DNA from: Inediibacterium massiliense
GTDB taxonomy: Bacteria; Bacillota; Clostridia; Peptostreptococcales; Thermotaleaceae
DNA length: 64,000 bases
Reading direction: 5' to 3'
NCBI RefSeq assembly: GCF_001282725.1
Contig: NZ_LN876586.1
Location: forward strand, 127,005 to 191,004
Positions within the stretch are counted from its first letter, which is position 1. Each line of letters opens with the position of its first letter. The notes beneath the pieces are model-generated. The model searched no databases, had not been told where the DNA came from, and worked only from the letters and a program-made list of their open reading frames with translations. Shown here one piece after another: positions 34,696 through 43,953 of the stretch. The position numbers and the translations under genes were made by a program.

Positions 34696-35909
34696 CTAAT
34701 TTGATGATATGTTTTCTTTCCTTTTTTAATCATAAGGGCATTATCTTTAAAGTAATCTTTTGTAATAAGTGTATTTATGTCTGTTATTTTTTCATCATTG
34801 ATAGAAACTCCACCTTGTTGGACTAGACGTCTTCCTTCACTACGAGAAGGAATTAAACTGGCTTTAGACAAAAGAGATAAAATATCCATTCCTTCTAATT
34901 CATCAGAAGATATTTCTGTAAAAGGAATATTATCTGTTTGAGGTCCAGAACCAAACAAAGCTTTTGCAGCAGCTTCAGCTTTCTTCGCTTCTTCTTCTCC
35001 ATGAACTAAGCTTGTGATTTCAAAGGCTAGTATTTCTTTTGCTTTGTTAATTTCAGCTCCTTCTAAGCTACCAAGTCTTCTGACTTCATCCATAGGAAGG
35101 AAAGTAAGTAAAGATAGACATTTCTCTACATCTGCATCATCAACATTTCTCCAGTATTGGTAAAAATCATAAGGAGATGTTTTCTCAGGATCAAGCCATA
35201 AAGCCCCTGCTTCTGTTTTACCCATTTTCTTTCCTGTACTAGTAGTAAGAAGAGAAAAAGTCATACCATAAACAGATTTTTGATCTACTCTTCTAACTAA
35301 ATCTACTCCTCCTAATATATTAGACCATTGATCGTCTCCACCAAGCTCTAGAGAACAATTATATTCTCTACTTAATTTTAAAAAGTCATAAGATTGCATG
35401 ATCATGTAATTAAATTCAAGGAAAGAAAGTCCTCTTTCCATACGGCTTTTAAAACATTCTGCTGTAAGCATTCTATTGACTGAAAAATGTCTTCCAATAT
35501 CTCTTAAGAAAGGAATATACTCAAGGTTTAATAGCCAATCTCCATTGTTAACCATCATAGCTTTTCCTTCTGAGAAATCAAGGAACTTTGAAAGCTGTTT
35601 TTTAAAGCAGTCACAATGATATTGTACAGTTTCTGGTGTCATGAATTTTCTCATATCTGTTTTTCCAGTAGGGTCTCCAATCATACCTGTTCCCCCACCG
35701 ATTAATATAATTGGACGATGACCTGCACGTTGCATATGCATCATAGTAATAACTTGTACAAAGTGACCTACATGTAAACTATCTGCAGTAGGGTCAAAAC
35801 CAATATAAAAAGTAACAGATTCCTTTCCAAGAAGTTCTCTGATTTCATCTTCATGAGTTGCTTGCTGAATAAAACCTCTTTCCTTCAGCACATCAAATAC
35901 ATTTGACAT
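34686..35909 (-). CDS. tyrS: Tyrosyl-tRNA synthetase
   Basis: This 407-residue class I synthetase charges tRNA-Tyr with tyrosine. Seen are [17 protein letters not shown] (HIGH box as HVGH), the tyrosine-binding [11 protein letters not shown] and [12 protein letters not shown], the KMSKS-equivalent [11 protein letters not shown], and a C-terminal S4 RNA-binding domain ([18 protein letters not shown]). The frame extends 15 codons further upstream, but the start [12 protein letters not shown] at 35909 has the ribosome site (GGAGGAGG) right before it. Expression is controlled by a Tyr T-box. Confidence 0.95.
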   Translation of the reverse strand: MSNVFDVLKERGFIQQATHEDEIRELLGKESVTFYIGFDPTADSLHVGHFVQVITMMHMQRAGHRPIILIGGGTGMIGDPTGKTDMRKFMTPETVQYHCDCFKKQLSKFLDFSEGKAMMVNNGDWLLNLEYIPFLRDIGRHFSVNRMLTAECFKSRMERGLSFLEFNYMIMQSYDFLKLSREYNCSLELGGDDQWSNILGGVDLVRRVDQKSVYGMTFSLLTTSTGKKMGKTEAGALWLDPEKTSPYDFYQYWRNVDDADVEKCLSLLTFLPMDEVRRLGSLEGAEINKAKEILAFEITSLVHGEEEAKKAEAAAKALFGSGPQTDNIPFTEISSDELEGMDILSLLSKASLIPSRSEGRRLVQQGGVSINDEKITDINTLITKDYFKDNALMIKKGKKTYHQIRLK

Positions 35910-35942
35910 AATAAAACCTCCTCCATTTATACAAAAATAAAA

Positions 35943-36150
35943 GGACCTTCTCATCTAGTAAGGACGAGAAAGCCCGTGGTACCACCTTAATTCGCATAAA
36001 GCCTCTAGCCACGATAACGAGTGGAAACCGTCGAAGTTTTTAGTTTCGAAACTCCAGAGTGTAATTCATCTTTTATATCCTTCAGACTTTTCACCAACCA
36101 GTCTGCTCTCTATATGGTTATTATAAAAGACTACTGAATTCCTTCATAGT
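35943..36150 (-). ncRNA. T-box leader of tyrS, Tyr (UAC) specifier
   Basis: Read on the minus strand, AAGGTGGTACCACGG (35988-35974) is the T-box sequence. The terminator CTTTCTCGTCC...GATGAGAAGG with a T-rich tail follows (about 35972-35943). Upstream are GAGAGCAGACTGGTTGGTGAAAAG-type stem I elements. The specifier TAC at 36063-36061 follows GATGAAT and precedes ACTCTGGAGT. Uncharged tRNA-Tyr should allow readthrough. From 36151 to 36294 I see only AT-rich DNA with promoter-like runs for the divergent genes. Confidence 0.92.
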
Positions 36151-36294
36151 TTGTATAAATTTATTTTATCCATATCTTAACACAAATATGAATGATGGAC
36201 AAGCTTTTTAATAGATTAGTAGAAAATAAATAAAAATACATGATTGAATGAATAAATTCAAATACTAAATAAAAATAATGCTGGAGGGACATGA

Positions 36295-37392
36295 ATGAAC
36301 ATAGAGAAGATCTCTACAAAACAAGGAATTTCCTTGATTATTTTATTTATAGTGGGTTCTAGCTCTATATTTGCACAAGGGTTAGAAGCAGGGCATGATC
36401 TATGGCTTGCTTTTATCATAGGAATAGGTATGGTAATTCCTATGATCATGATTTATGCAAGACTTCATTGTCTTTTTCCAAACAAAAATTTATTTGATAT
36501 GATAGAAATCTGTTTTGGAAAAATCATAGGAAAAATAATAGTTATACTATATACTTGGTTTGTTTTTTTTATGATGAGTGATATATTACTTAATTATAGT
36601 CAGTTTGTTCAAGGAGTAAGTTTTATAGAAACCCCCCATACCGTCATACACATATTATTTATACTCATATGTGCATGGGGGATTAAAGAAGGGATAGAGG
36701 TAATGGGTAGATGTAGTGAATTGTTTATATATATACCTATATTGTCGATCTGTTTTATTGTATTATTATCTATTCCAAATATGGAAATAAATAATATATT
36801 GCCTGTATTGTCTAAAGGTATGAAACCTGTTTTTAAAGGTGCTTTTAGTATAATGACATTTCCACTTATTCAGATTGTAGTGTTTACTATGGTTTTTGAT
36901 GATATAAAGAATAATCAATCTATGTATAAAATTTATTTGTTGGGGATGATTATAGGAGGGGTATATTTATTTATGCTTTCTATAACAAATATTTTGGTAG
37001 TAGGAGTAGAAGGTGCAACAAGTTTATATTATCCTACTTATGGAACTATTTCAAGAATTAAAATAGGAAATATATTACAAAGAATAGAGGTAATCATAAG
37101 CGTTGTTTTTTTATTGGGAGGATTTATTAAAATTAGCATATTACTTTTATGTACATGTAAAGGAATTGCCAAAGTATTTAATATGAAAGAATATCGTTTC
37201 ATTGTTTTACCTATGTCATTATTAGGGGTTAATTTAGCTTATTTTCAATATGATAGTGTAATGGACTATTTTGAATTCAATAGAGATATATGGCCGTATT
37301 ATCATTTTCCATTTCAAATTATTTTTCCTATTATTTTATGGATTGTTGCTGAAAAAAAAAAGAACCCATTGACAATAGATCATAAAGAATGA
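36295..37392 (+). CDS. Orphan GerAB-type spore germination permease
   Basis: This 365-residue protein of about ten membrane helices matches the endospore germination permease family: KISTKQGISLIILFIVGSSS at the start, then GLEAGHDLWLAFIIGIGMVI and the LFPNKNLFDMIEICFGKIIGK block. The ATG at 36295 follows GGAGGG by six bases. Unlike the gerKB at 2654 it has no A or C partners beside it, so it may pair with subunits encoded elsewhere or act alone. The promoter of queT lies inside its last codons. Confidence 0.85.
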   Translation: MNIEKISTKQGISLIILFIVGSSSIFAQGLEAGHDLWLAFIIGIGMVIPMIMIYARLHCLFPNKNLFDMIEICFGKIIGKIIVILYTWFVFFMMSDILLNYSQFVQGVSFIETPHTVIHILFILICAWGIKEGIEVMGRCSELFIYIPILSICFIVLLSIPNMEINNILPVLSKGMKPVFKGAFSIMTFPLIQIVVFTMVFDDIKNNQSMYKIYLLGMIIGGVYLFMLSITNILVVGVEGATSLYYPTYGTISRIKIGNILQRIEVIISVVFLLGGFIKISILLLCTCKGIAKVFNMKEYRFIVLPMSLLGVNLAYFQYDSVMDYFEFNRDIWPYYHFPFQIIFPIILWIVAEKKKNPLTIDHKE

Positions 37393-37398
37393 TAATAT
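37369..37398 (+). promoter_or_regulatory. Promoter of queT
   Basis: TTGACA (37369-37374) and TAATAT (37393-37398), 18-base spacer, about 20 bases before the preQ1 riboswitch. The -35 lies within the 3' end of the germination permease gene. Confidence 0.6.
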
Positions 37399-37419
37399 AT
37401 CCACTGGGTTTATAGATAT

Positions 37420-37464
37420 AGCGTCAGTTCGCAATATCCTGACGATAAAAAAAACTACGGAGGG
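37420..37464 (+). ncRNA. PreQ1-I riboswitch
   Basis: CGTCAG (37422-37427) and CTGACG (37439-37444) form P1, with the loop TTCGCAATATC between them. The A-rich tail ATAAAAAAAACTA leads directly into CGGAGGG. The tail ends at the ribosome site, so ligand binding would mask the Shine-Dalgarno sequence: a translational preQ1 switch. The neighbour is a QueT-family gene, the expected target. Confidence 0.88.
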
Positions 37465-37471
37465 TAAAAAA

Positions 37472-37939
37472 GTGAAAAGAACAAATTATATTGTACAAGC
37501 AGCATTTATTGCGGCTATTTATGCTGCCATGACTATCATGTTTGCACCTATTAGTTATGGACAAATTCAAGTCAGAATTTCAGAAAGCTTAACTGTTTTG
37601 CCCATGTTTACACCTGCTGCTATACCAGGGCTTTTTGTAGGGTGTATTTTGGCAAATATTTATGGCGGTGGAGGATTAGTAGATATAGTGTTTGGTAGCT
37701 TAGCTACTTTAGCAGCTGCCTATTTATCTTATAAGCTGCCTAAAAAATGGCTTGTTCCTATGCCACCAGTAATTGTAAATGGTATTGTAATCGGATTTAT
37801 ACTAAATTATCTTTATGGAGTACCGTTGTTTATCACTATGGGATGGGTTACATTAGGACAACTCATTGCCTGCTATGGATTAGGATATCCTTTGATCTTG
37901 ACACTAGATAGATATAAGGACAAGGTATTTAAGAAATAA
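37472..37939 (+). CDS. queT: QueT family queuosine precursor transporter
   Basis: This 155-residue ECF S-component-like membrane protein has about five helices. FAPISYGQIQVRISESLTVLPMF is the QueT signature and GLFVGCILANIYGGGGLVDIVFG the second. It takes up a queuosine precursor such as preQ1 for tRNA modification, with an ECF module encoded elsewhere. The start is GTG behind CGGAGGG. The preQ1 riboswitch upstream confirms the assignment. Confidence 0.92.
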   Translation: MKRTNYIVQAAFIAAIYAAMTIMFAPISYGQIQVRISESLTVLPMFTPAAIPGLFVGCILANIYGGGGLVDIVFGSLATLAAAYLSYKLPKKWLVPMPPVIVNGIVIGFILNYLYGVPLFITMGWVTLGQLIACYGLGYPLILTLDRYKDKVFKK

Positions 37940-37943
37940 AACG

Positions 37944-37972
37944 AGAGATGAAAAAATTCATCTCTTTTTTTG
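37944..37972 (+). terminator. Rho-independent terminator after queT
   Basis: AGAGATGAA and TTCATCTCT pair around AAAA, followed by T7. Confidence 0.83.
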
Positions 37973-38134
37973 TTGTATGAAAAATATATAGGTTTTTAGG
38001 ATAAAAGTCTTATTTTTACATAATTTAGAATAAAAAGAAGGAATTTCTATAAATATGTCGAATGGTTTTGATAACTATGCTATTATTCTATAATATTTAT
38101 GTCATCATGGATCAACAGAAAGAGGTGCTTAAGT

Positions 38135-39961
38135 ATGAAATTTAACAAAATGCTAGAGAGAGTCAAGAAAAAAAAATTAGGAAAAGAGAAACAGAAAAAA
38201 AGTTCTAAAAAATTGAATGAAACGAAAGAGAAATTAAAAAAGTTTAGATGGAATCATTTAAGAATAGGATATAAATATGGGGCAGTTTTATTTCTGGTAG
38301 TCATGTTTTTCTTAACATCCACTGCCATAACGATTCAAGCACTAAATCATATCAACTACAATATTGATATTATTGATAAAGTAGGAAAAAGTGCATTAAC
38401 TATTACTCAAATGGGATCATTATATAGAGAAAAGGATGCAAAGATTGGAGAATATGTATTCTTTAAACAAAATACATATTTAGAAGATTATGAAAAAGTG
38501 GAAGTAGAATTTCAACAAGTGCTTAAAGATATAGATGTAGTGATCAAAGAGATGGAAAGCTTTATAAATGTAGATGAATTAAAATTTTTATATACCCATA
38601 TTCAATCCAATGATGAAAAAATGAATGATATATTACAAAAAGATATTATACCAGCTATCAAAGCAAATGATAATAAAAAAGTTATGGAAGCTAAGTTTGA
38701 GACATCTAAGCTTAGAACTAGAACCGTTTCTTTACTTGAAAATATGAGAGAGATTGTACAAGAGTCTAGACAGATGGCCATAGATCAAGCTCGTATGAGT
38801 ATGCAAAAAGCTAAATTTATTTTACTTATTAGTGTGACACTATCTATTATATTTGGACTTATTATTATGATTATCATAGGAAGAATGATTCGAAAAAATT
38901 TAAATCAAGTTATTTATGTGAGTGATGAAGCTGCAAAAGGAAATTTACTTGTGGAAAAAATTGATTATGAAGGAAAAGATGAAATTGGACAATTATCATT
39001 TTCTATTAATCAAATGGTAGATAATTTAAGAGAGATGATGCAAGAAGTTATGAATGTATCTAATGAGGCAAACAATCAAACAGCATCTTTTGAAAATATA
39101 TCTAAAGAAGTTAGAAGAGGAAGTGAACAAATCGCCTCCACTATGCAACAAATGGCAGTTGGAGCAGAAGAACAAGCAAATTCAGCCACAGAGATTGCAC
39201 ATGCTATCAATCAATTAGGAAAATTAATAGAAGAAACAAATGAAAAAGGGGAAGAATTAAATCAAAGTTCAAGAGCCGTATTAGATATTGCTCAAATTGG
39301 AAATCAACAGATCTTAGCATCTGTAGATCAGATTTATGTCATTAATGATGTAGTGAAAGATTCTGTGAATCAAGTACAAAGATTGAATGAAAAAGCTCAG
39401 AATATTTCCCAATTGGTAGAGGTCATTAATCAAATATCAGATCAAACAAATCTTTTAGCATTAAATGCAGCGATTGAAGCAGCAAGAGCAGGAGAAGCAG
39501 GAAGAGGATTTGCTGTAGTATCTGATGAGATTAGAAAATTAGCAGAACAAGTAGGACATTCTGCTACAGAAATTAGGGAAATTATACAAGGCATACAAAA
39601 AGAATCTCAAGATATGACAATTTCCTTACAAGATGGATATAAGCAAGTAGAAAATGGAACCAATCAAATTAAAAATACTGAAAAATCATTCCAAGAAATT
39701 AATGGGAAAGTAGAGAATATGGTATTAAGGATCAAACAAGTATCTCAAAATTTAGAAAAGGTATCGGAGCATAGTGTAGAAATCAGCTCTTCTGTTGAAC
39801 AAGTTGCATCTATTGCAGAAGAAAATTCAGCTTCGATTGAGCAAACTTCTGCTTTAGCACAAGAAGAAAATAGTGCTATGGAGCTCATGAAAGAAGAAAA
39901 TAATAAAATGGTTGTACTTATTGAAAAGTTAAGACATTCTATGAGCAAATTTAAGATATAG
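38135..39961 (+). CDS. Methyl-accepting chemotaxis protein (four-helix-bundle sensor)
   Basis: This 608-residue protein begins with an unusual Lys-rich cytoplasmic leader of about 45 residues. A membrane helix (about 48-68), an outward helical-bundle domain (about 70-222), a second helix (about 223-245), HAMP, and the signalling hairpin follow. Its tip is [20 protein letters not shown] with [16 protein letters not shown] after it. It relays a chemical signal to CheA/CheW. ATG 38135 is chosen because AGAGGTG lies just upstream; the frame opens 12 codons earlier without a ribosome site. The long basic N-terminus is uncommon for receptors. Confidence 0.92.
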   Translation: MKFNKMLERVKKKKLGKEKQKKSSKKLNETKEKLKKFRWNHLRIGYKYGAVLFLVVMFFLTSTAITIQALNHINYNIDIIDKVGKSALTITQMGSLYREKDAKIGEYVFFKQNTYLEDYEKVEVEFQQVLKDIDVVIKEMESFINVDELKFLYTHIQSNDEKMNDILQKDIIPAIKANDNKKVMEAKFETSKLRTRTVSLLENMREIVQESRQMAIDQARMSMQKAKFILLISVTLSIIFGLIIMIIIGRMIRKNLNQVIYVSDEAAKGNLLVEKIDYEGKDEIGQLSFSINQMVDNLREMMQEVMNVSNEANNQTASFENISKEVRRGSEQIASTMQQMAVGAEEQANSATEIAHAINQLGKLIEETNEKGEELNQSSRAVLDIAQIGNQQILASVDQIYVINDVVKDSVNQVQRLNEKAQNISQLVEVINQISDQTNLLALNAAIEAARAGEAGRGFAVVSDEIRKLAEQVGHSATEIREIIQGIQKESQDMTISLQDGYKQVENGTNQIKNTEKSFQEINGKVENMVLRIKQVSQNLEKVSEHSVEISSSVEQVASIAEENSASIEQTSALAQEENSAMELMKEENNKMVVLIEKLRHSMSKFKI

Positions 39962-40060
39962 GTATATTTTCCTTTAATATGAAAAAACTTATAAAGTAGA
40001 AGGAATTTATACAATGTAGGAAGAATAATACATAAATTTAAATTTAGATTGAGTATTATT

Positions 40061-40107
40061 TTTACTTCTTTTGAATCATATTGTATAATTCAATTATATT
40101 GTATAAT
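40061..40107 (+). promoter_or_regulatory. Promoter region of the ter cluster with repeated -10 elements
   Basis: The 12-base word ATATTGTATAAT occurs at 40078-40089 and 40096-40107, an 18-base period. Each contains a perfect TATAAT. The first has TTTACT (40061-40066) as -35 with a 17-base spacer. Tandem promoters or a repeat-binding regulator are possible. Confidence 0.5.
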
Positions 40108-40153
40108 GTATAGGAATGAAAAAATTTACAAAAGAATATGAGGAGGTTTGATG

Positions 40154-40732
40154 ATGGCTATTAGTTTACAAAAAGGACAAAAAGTAGATTTAACAAAAAC
40201 AAACCCAGGACTTACAAAAGTATTAGTAGGATTAGGATGGGATACAAACAAATATGATGGAGGCCAAGACTTCGATTTAGATGCAGCAGCTTTTATGTTA
40301 GGAGAAAATGGAAAAGTTTCAAGTGACAATGATTTTATCTTTTATAATAATTTAAAAGATGCAGCTGAGTCTGTGACTCATCTTGGAGACAATCTTACAG
40401 GAGAAGGAGATGGAGATGATGAGCAGGTTAAAATAGATCTTGCTAAAGTTCCTGCTCATGTTCATAAAATTGATTTTACTGTAACGATTCATCAAGCAAC
40501 AGAAAGAAATCAAAACTTTGGACAAGTATCTAATGCATTTATTCGAATTGCAAATGAACAAACGGGAGAAGAATTAATTCGATATGATCTTGGAGAAGAT
40601 TTTAGTGTAGAAACTGCTGTTGTAGTAGCAGAATTGTATCGTCATAATGGAGAATGGAAATTTAATGCTATTGGTAGTGGATTCAGTGGAGGATTGGCAG
40701 CTTTATGCCAAAACTTTGGAATCAATATATAA
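40154..40732 (+). CDS. TerD family protein (tellurium/stress response), paralogue 1
   Basis: This 192-residue TerD domain protein starts [15 protein letters not shown]. Its calcium-binding acidic motifs are DFDLDAAAF and [14 protein letters not shown], and the C-terminal part reads [31 protein letters not shown]. TerD proteins are cytoplasmic Ca2+-binding stress proteins linked to tellurite and other stresses. The ATG at 40154 has AGGAGG seven bases upstream; two earlier in-frame starts are closer than ideal. It is the first of three paralogues and has its own terminator. Confidence 0.93.
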   Translation: MAISLQKGQKVDLTKTNPGLTKVLVGLGWDTNKYDGGQDFDLDAAAFMLGENGKVSSDNDFIFYNNLKDAAESVTHLGDNLTGEGDGDDEQVKIDLAKVPAHVHKIDFTVTIHQATERNQNFGQVSNAFIRIANEQTGEELIRYDLGEDFSVETAVVVAELYRHNGEWKFNAIGSGFSGGLAALCQNFGINI

Positions 40733-40758
40733 GACAGAGCCCTATGGCTCTGTCTTTG
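40732..40758 (+). terminator. Terminator or attenuator between terD 1 and the AIM24 gene
   Basis: A 10-bp stem AGACAGAGCC/GGCTCTGTCT, loop CTAT, then TTTG. The short T tail suggests partial readthrough into the next gene. Confidence 0.7.
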
Positions 40759-40787
40759 TATCAAGTAAAATAGAGGGAGGCATTTAT

Positions 40788-41468
40788 TTGGATTATAAAA
40801 TATTATATGAAGGAGCTTTTCCATTAGTAGAAGTAAATTTACAAAGAGGAGAAAATATAAAAGCTGAATCAGGTGCCATGGTTTCTATGTCCAATACGAT
40901 AGAAGTAGATGGGCGTATGGAAGGTGGTTTTATGAATGGTCTTGGAAGAATGCTGGCAGGAGAAAAATTCTTCTTTCAAACCCTCTCAGCAGCAAAAGGA
41001 GCTGGAAAAGTTCTTTTAGCAGCAACAGCACCAGGAGGAGTAGTAGATGTAAATTTAGATGGTTCTTATGATCTTTGTGTACAAAAGGATGGTTTTTTAG
41101 CAGCTACATCAGGTATAGAAGTTTCTACAAAAATGCAAAACCTAGCAAAGGGATTATTTTCAGGAGAAGGATTTTTTATTGTGAAGATTAGTGGAAAAGG
41201 AATGGTCTTTTTAAGCTCTTTTGGAGCTATTCATCCTATCAATCTTTCTGAGGGAGAAGAGGTAATTATAGATAATAGCCATCTTGTAGCGTGGCCTGAA
41301 TATATGAATTATACTATTGAAAAAGCATCAAAGGGATGGATTTCAAGTATTACATCTGGTGAAGGTCTTGTTTGTAGATTTAGAGGACCAGGAACAGTAC
41401 TTATTCAAAGTAGAAATCCAGGAGCATTTGGGGGTTGGATTAGACAATTTATTCCTTCTCAAAAATAA
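40788..41468 (+). CDS. TIGR00266/AIM24 family protein
   Basis: This 226-residue all-beta protein has the AIM24 pattern: GAFPLVEVNLQRGENIKAESGAMVSMS at the start, then the glycine-rich GGFMNGLGRMLAGEKFFFQ and ending GEGLVCRFRGPGTVLIQSRNP. The biochemical role is unknown. Relatives are often found with TerD genes, fitting the position here. The start is UUG 40788, seven bases after GAGGGAGG. A longer frame reaches back into terD but has no start signal. Confidence 0.85.
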   Translation: MDYKILYEGAFPLVEVNLQRGENIKAESGAMVSMSNTIEVDGRMEGGFMNGLGRMLAGEKFFFQTLSAAKGAGKVLLAATAPGGVVDVNLDGSYDLCVQKDGFLAATSGIEVSTKMQNLAKGLFSGEGFFIVKISGKGMVFLSSFGAIHPINLSEGEEVIIDNSHLVAWPEYMNYTIEKASKGWISSITSGEGLVCRFRGPGTVLIQSRNPGAFGGWIRQFIPSQK

Positions 41469-41492
41469 AGTATATATTTTTGGAGGAATTTT

Positions 41493-41564
41493 TTGAAAAA
41501 GTTAGAATTAATAAATAGGATGCAAAAATTTACAATAAAAAGTATTTATTTGGAATATTTATGA
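41493..41564 (+). CDS. Possible 23-residue small ORF
   Basis: After GGAGGAA, a UUG at 41493 opens a 23-codon frame (MKKLELINRMQKFTIKSIYL plus three residues) ending at TGA 41564, just before the ribosome site of terD 2. It has no recognisable domain. It could be a leader peptide, a remnant or chance. Confidence 0.25.
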   Translation: MKKLELINRMQKFTIKSIYLEYL

Positions 41565-41580
41565 TAGAGGAGGAATTATT

Positions 41581-42192
41581 ATGGCAATTAATCTTCAAAA
41601 AGGACAAAGAATTGATCTTACAAAAGGAAATGCAGGACTTTCTAAAATATTAGTAGGACTCGGATGGGATCCTGTTGAAAAAGAAAGAAGTGGTGGCTTT
41701 TTATCAGGGTTATTTGGGGGAAGTAGTGCAAGTGCAGATATCGATTGTGATGCATCTGTACTTATGTTAGATATGAATGGTAAGCTTTCTAGAAAACAAG
41801 ATCTTATTTATTTTGGAAATTTAAGAAGTATGTGTGGCAGTGTTATTCATACAGGAGATAATCTAACAGGAGAAGGAGAAGGAGACGACGAACAAATCCT
41901 TGTAGATTTAAACTTAGTTCCTCAAAATATTCATAAATTAGTATTTGTTGTAAATATCTATGATTGTATTAGACGTAAGCAAGATTTTGGACTTATAAAA
42001 AATGCTTTTATTCGTGTAGCGAATACAGATAATAAACAAGAGTTAATTAGATACAATTTAACAGATAACTATGCAGGAAAAACTACTTTAATTGTGGGAG
42101 AGATTTATCGTCACAGTGGAGAATGGAAATTTGCTGCTATTGGAGAAGGAACTCAGGATGCTTCATTAAGTGAAATTGTTCAAAAGTATTAG
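41581..42192 (+). CDS. TerD family protein, paralogue 2 (divergent, with loop insert)
   Basis: This 203-residue TerD domain protein has the same start ([15 protein letters not shown]) and C-terminal YRHSGEWKFAAIGEG as its neighbours. It carries a Gly/Ser-rich insert (EKERSGGFLSGLFGGSSASA) between the first two strands, and the first acidic motif reads ADIDCDASVLML in place of DFDLDA. The second motif, [14 protein letters not shown], is kept. This resembles TerD variants described as having altered metal-site loops. RBS AGAGGAGGA. Confidence 0.9.
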   Translation: MAINLQKGQRIDLTKGNAGLSKILVGLGWDPVEKERSGGFLSGLFGGSSASADIDCDASVLMLDMNGKLSRKQDLIYFGNLRSMCGSVIHTGDNLTGEGEGDDEQILVDLNLVPQNIHKLVFVVNIYDCIRRKQDFGLIKNAFIRVANTDNKQELIRYNLTDNYAGKTTLIVGEIYRHSGEWKFAAIGEGTQDASLSEIVQKY

Positions 42193-42212
42193 TAAAATAG
42201 GAGGGAAATATT

Positions 42213-42791
42213 ATGTCTATCAATCTTCAAAAAGGACAAAGAATTGATTTAACAAAATCTAATCCAGATTTAAAAAAAGTAATTGTAGGTCTTGGATGGG
42301 ACACAAACAAGTATGCAGGAGGATATGATTTTGACTTAGATGCATCCGCTTTTTTGGCAGCAGAAAATGGTAAAGTGCTACATGATGAGGATTTTGTATT
42401 TTATAATAATTTACAGGGCGGAAATGGTTCAGTCATTCATACGGGAGATAATAGAACAGGAGAAGGAGATGGAGATGATGAACAGATTAAGGTTGATTTT
42501 ACCAAAATTCCAGAGCATGTTCATCGTATAGGCATTACAGTTACCATACATGAAGCGAAGGAGAGAGATCAAAATTTTGGACAAGTATCCAATGCTTATG
42601 TGAGAGTAGTGAATGAAGAAAATAATGAGGAAGTTCTTCGTTATGATCTAGGAGAAGAATTCTCAGTAGAAACTGCTTTAGTAGTTTGCGAACTGTATAG
42701 ACATAATGGAGAATGGAAGTTTAATGCGATTGGAAGCGGATTTAGCGGAGGGTTAGCAGATCTTTGCAGAAATTATGGTCTTTCAGTGTAA
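42213..42791 (+). CDS. TerD family protein, paralogue 3
   Basis: This 192-residue protein is very close to paralogue 1 in length and motifs: [43 protein letters not shown] and [20 protein letters not shown]. It was probably produced by duplication of paralogue 1. It starts 20 bases after paralogue 2 behind AGGAGGG. A hairpin follows before the biosynthetic genes. Confidence 0.93.
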   Translation: MSINLQKGQRIDLTKSNPDLKKVIVGLGWDTNKYAGGYDFDLDASAFLAAENGKVLHDEDFVFYNNLQGGNGSVIHTGDNRTGEGDGDDEQIKVDFTKIPEHVHRIGITVTIHEAKERDQNFGQVSNAYVRVVNEENNEEVLRYDLGEEFSVETALVVCELYRHNGEWKFNAIGSGFSGGLADLCRNYGLSV

Positions 42792-42803
42792 TCAAAAATA
42801 ATA

Positions 42804-42832
42804 GAAACCTAACCTTAAGGTTTAGGTTTTTA
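42804..42832 (+). terminator. Terminator after the third terD
   Basis: AAACCTAA with TTAGGTTT, enclosing CC/GG, with one bulged T, then a T-rich tail. The downstream gene follows closely, so readthrough is likely. Confidence 0.65.
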
Positions 42833-42860
42833 TTATTTTCTAATATAAAGGAGATAGAGT

Positions 42861-43952
42861 ATGAGATATTTTAGTCATTTGACTCCTCAAGAAGAAAAGT
42901 CTATTTTTTATGAAATTCCTCATGATTTTCATAGAGAAAGTCCTAAAGAGATTCTTTCCTATGCTTTAGGAGCTACTCTTTATATGCCTGCTGTAAAGGA
43001 AAATATTGCAAAAGATGTATTGTCTTTTAAATATCCTATTACATCTATGGTCATTTGTTTAGAGGATGCTATTGGGGATTTGGCTGTTGAGAAAGCAGAA
43101 AAGAAAGTAGTAAAAGAATTCCAAATCATTGATGAAGGTGTAAAAAGTGGACAAATCCATATAAAAGATATTCCTTTTATCTTTTTAAGAATAAGAAATA
43201 AAGAGCAAATGGTAAGATTAGCATATGAACTTAAAGAATATAGTTCATATCTTATGGGGTTTGTATTTCCTAAGTTTTCAGTAGAAAATGGAATAGATTA
43301 TTTTAAAAGTTTAAAAGAAATTTGTAACGAGTTTGGAAAAAAAATTTATGGAATGCCTATTTTAGAAACAAAAGAAATTATATATAAAGAAAAAAGAATA
43401 GATACTCTTTTAAAGATCAGAGATATTTTAATAGAGAATAAAGAGTGGGTTTTGAATATAAGAGTTGGAGGAACAGATTTTTCAAGCATATTTGGAATTC
43501 GAAGAAGTCCTAAAGTTTCTATTTATGATATTTCAATGATTTCAGATTGTCTTTCGGATATTCTCAATTTTTTTATAAGAGAAGAGGGAGAATTTGTAGT
43601 TTCGGGACCTGTCTGGGAATACTTTTCAGATAATCATATAGATGGATTTATTCATGAAATATTATTAGATCAGGAAAATGGATTTGTAGGAAAAACGATT
43701 ATTCATCCAAATCATTTAAAAGTAGCTCAATCTCTTTATGTAGTAAGTCATGAAGAATATATGGATGCTTTAAGTATTGTAAAGAATTATAATGGAAATG
43801 TAGGAGTTTTAAAGAGTGAATATAAAAATAAAATGAATGAAATCAAGCCTCATTTGAATTGGGCAAAAAAGATACTCATAAAATCAAAAATATACGGGGT
43901 GTATCATGAAGGAAAAAATTTTACCCACCTATTTAATGGAAAAGGTTTATAA
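42861..43952 (+). CDS. HpcH/HpaI aldolase/citrate-lyase-beta-like enzyme of the Ter cluster
   Basis: This 363-residue TIM-barrel lyase starts MRYFSHLTPQEEKSIFYEIP. It contains MVICLEDAIGD (the Glu-Asp metal ligands), FIFLRIRN, a GFVFPKF segment and GKTIIHPNHLKVAQ near the end. This version, longer than CitE, is known from Ter-associated operons, where it was predicted by others to act in making a nucleoside-like metabolite. The next gene, a phosphoribosyltransferase fusion, begins right after its stop, supporting this context. RBS AAAGGAGATAG. Confidence 0.87.
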   Translation: MRYFSHLTPQEEKSIFYEIPHDFHRESPKEILSYALGATLYMPAVKENIAKDVLSFKYPITSMVICLEDAIGDLAVEKAEKKVVKEFQIIDEGVKSGQIHIKDIPFIFLRIRNKEQMVRLAYELKEYSSYLMGFVFPKFSVENGIDYFKSLKEICNEFGKKIYGMPILETKEIIYKEKRIDTLLKIRDILIENKEWVLNIRVGGTDFSSIFGIRRSPKVSIYDISMISDCLSDILNFFIREEGEFVVSGPVWEYFSDNHIDGFIHEILLDQENGFVGKTIIHPNHLKVAQSLYVVSHEEYMDALSIVKNYNGNVGVLKSEYKNKMNEIKPHLNWAKKILIKSKIYGVYHEGKNFTHLFNGKGL

Positions 43953-43953
43953 T

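Noticed and set aside
40647-40787. N-terminal extension of the AIM24-family gene into terD 1
   Set aside because: The family N-terminus and an AGGGAGG ribosome site place the start at 40788.
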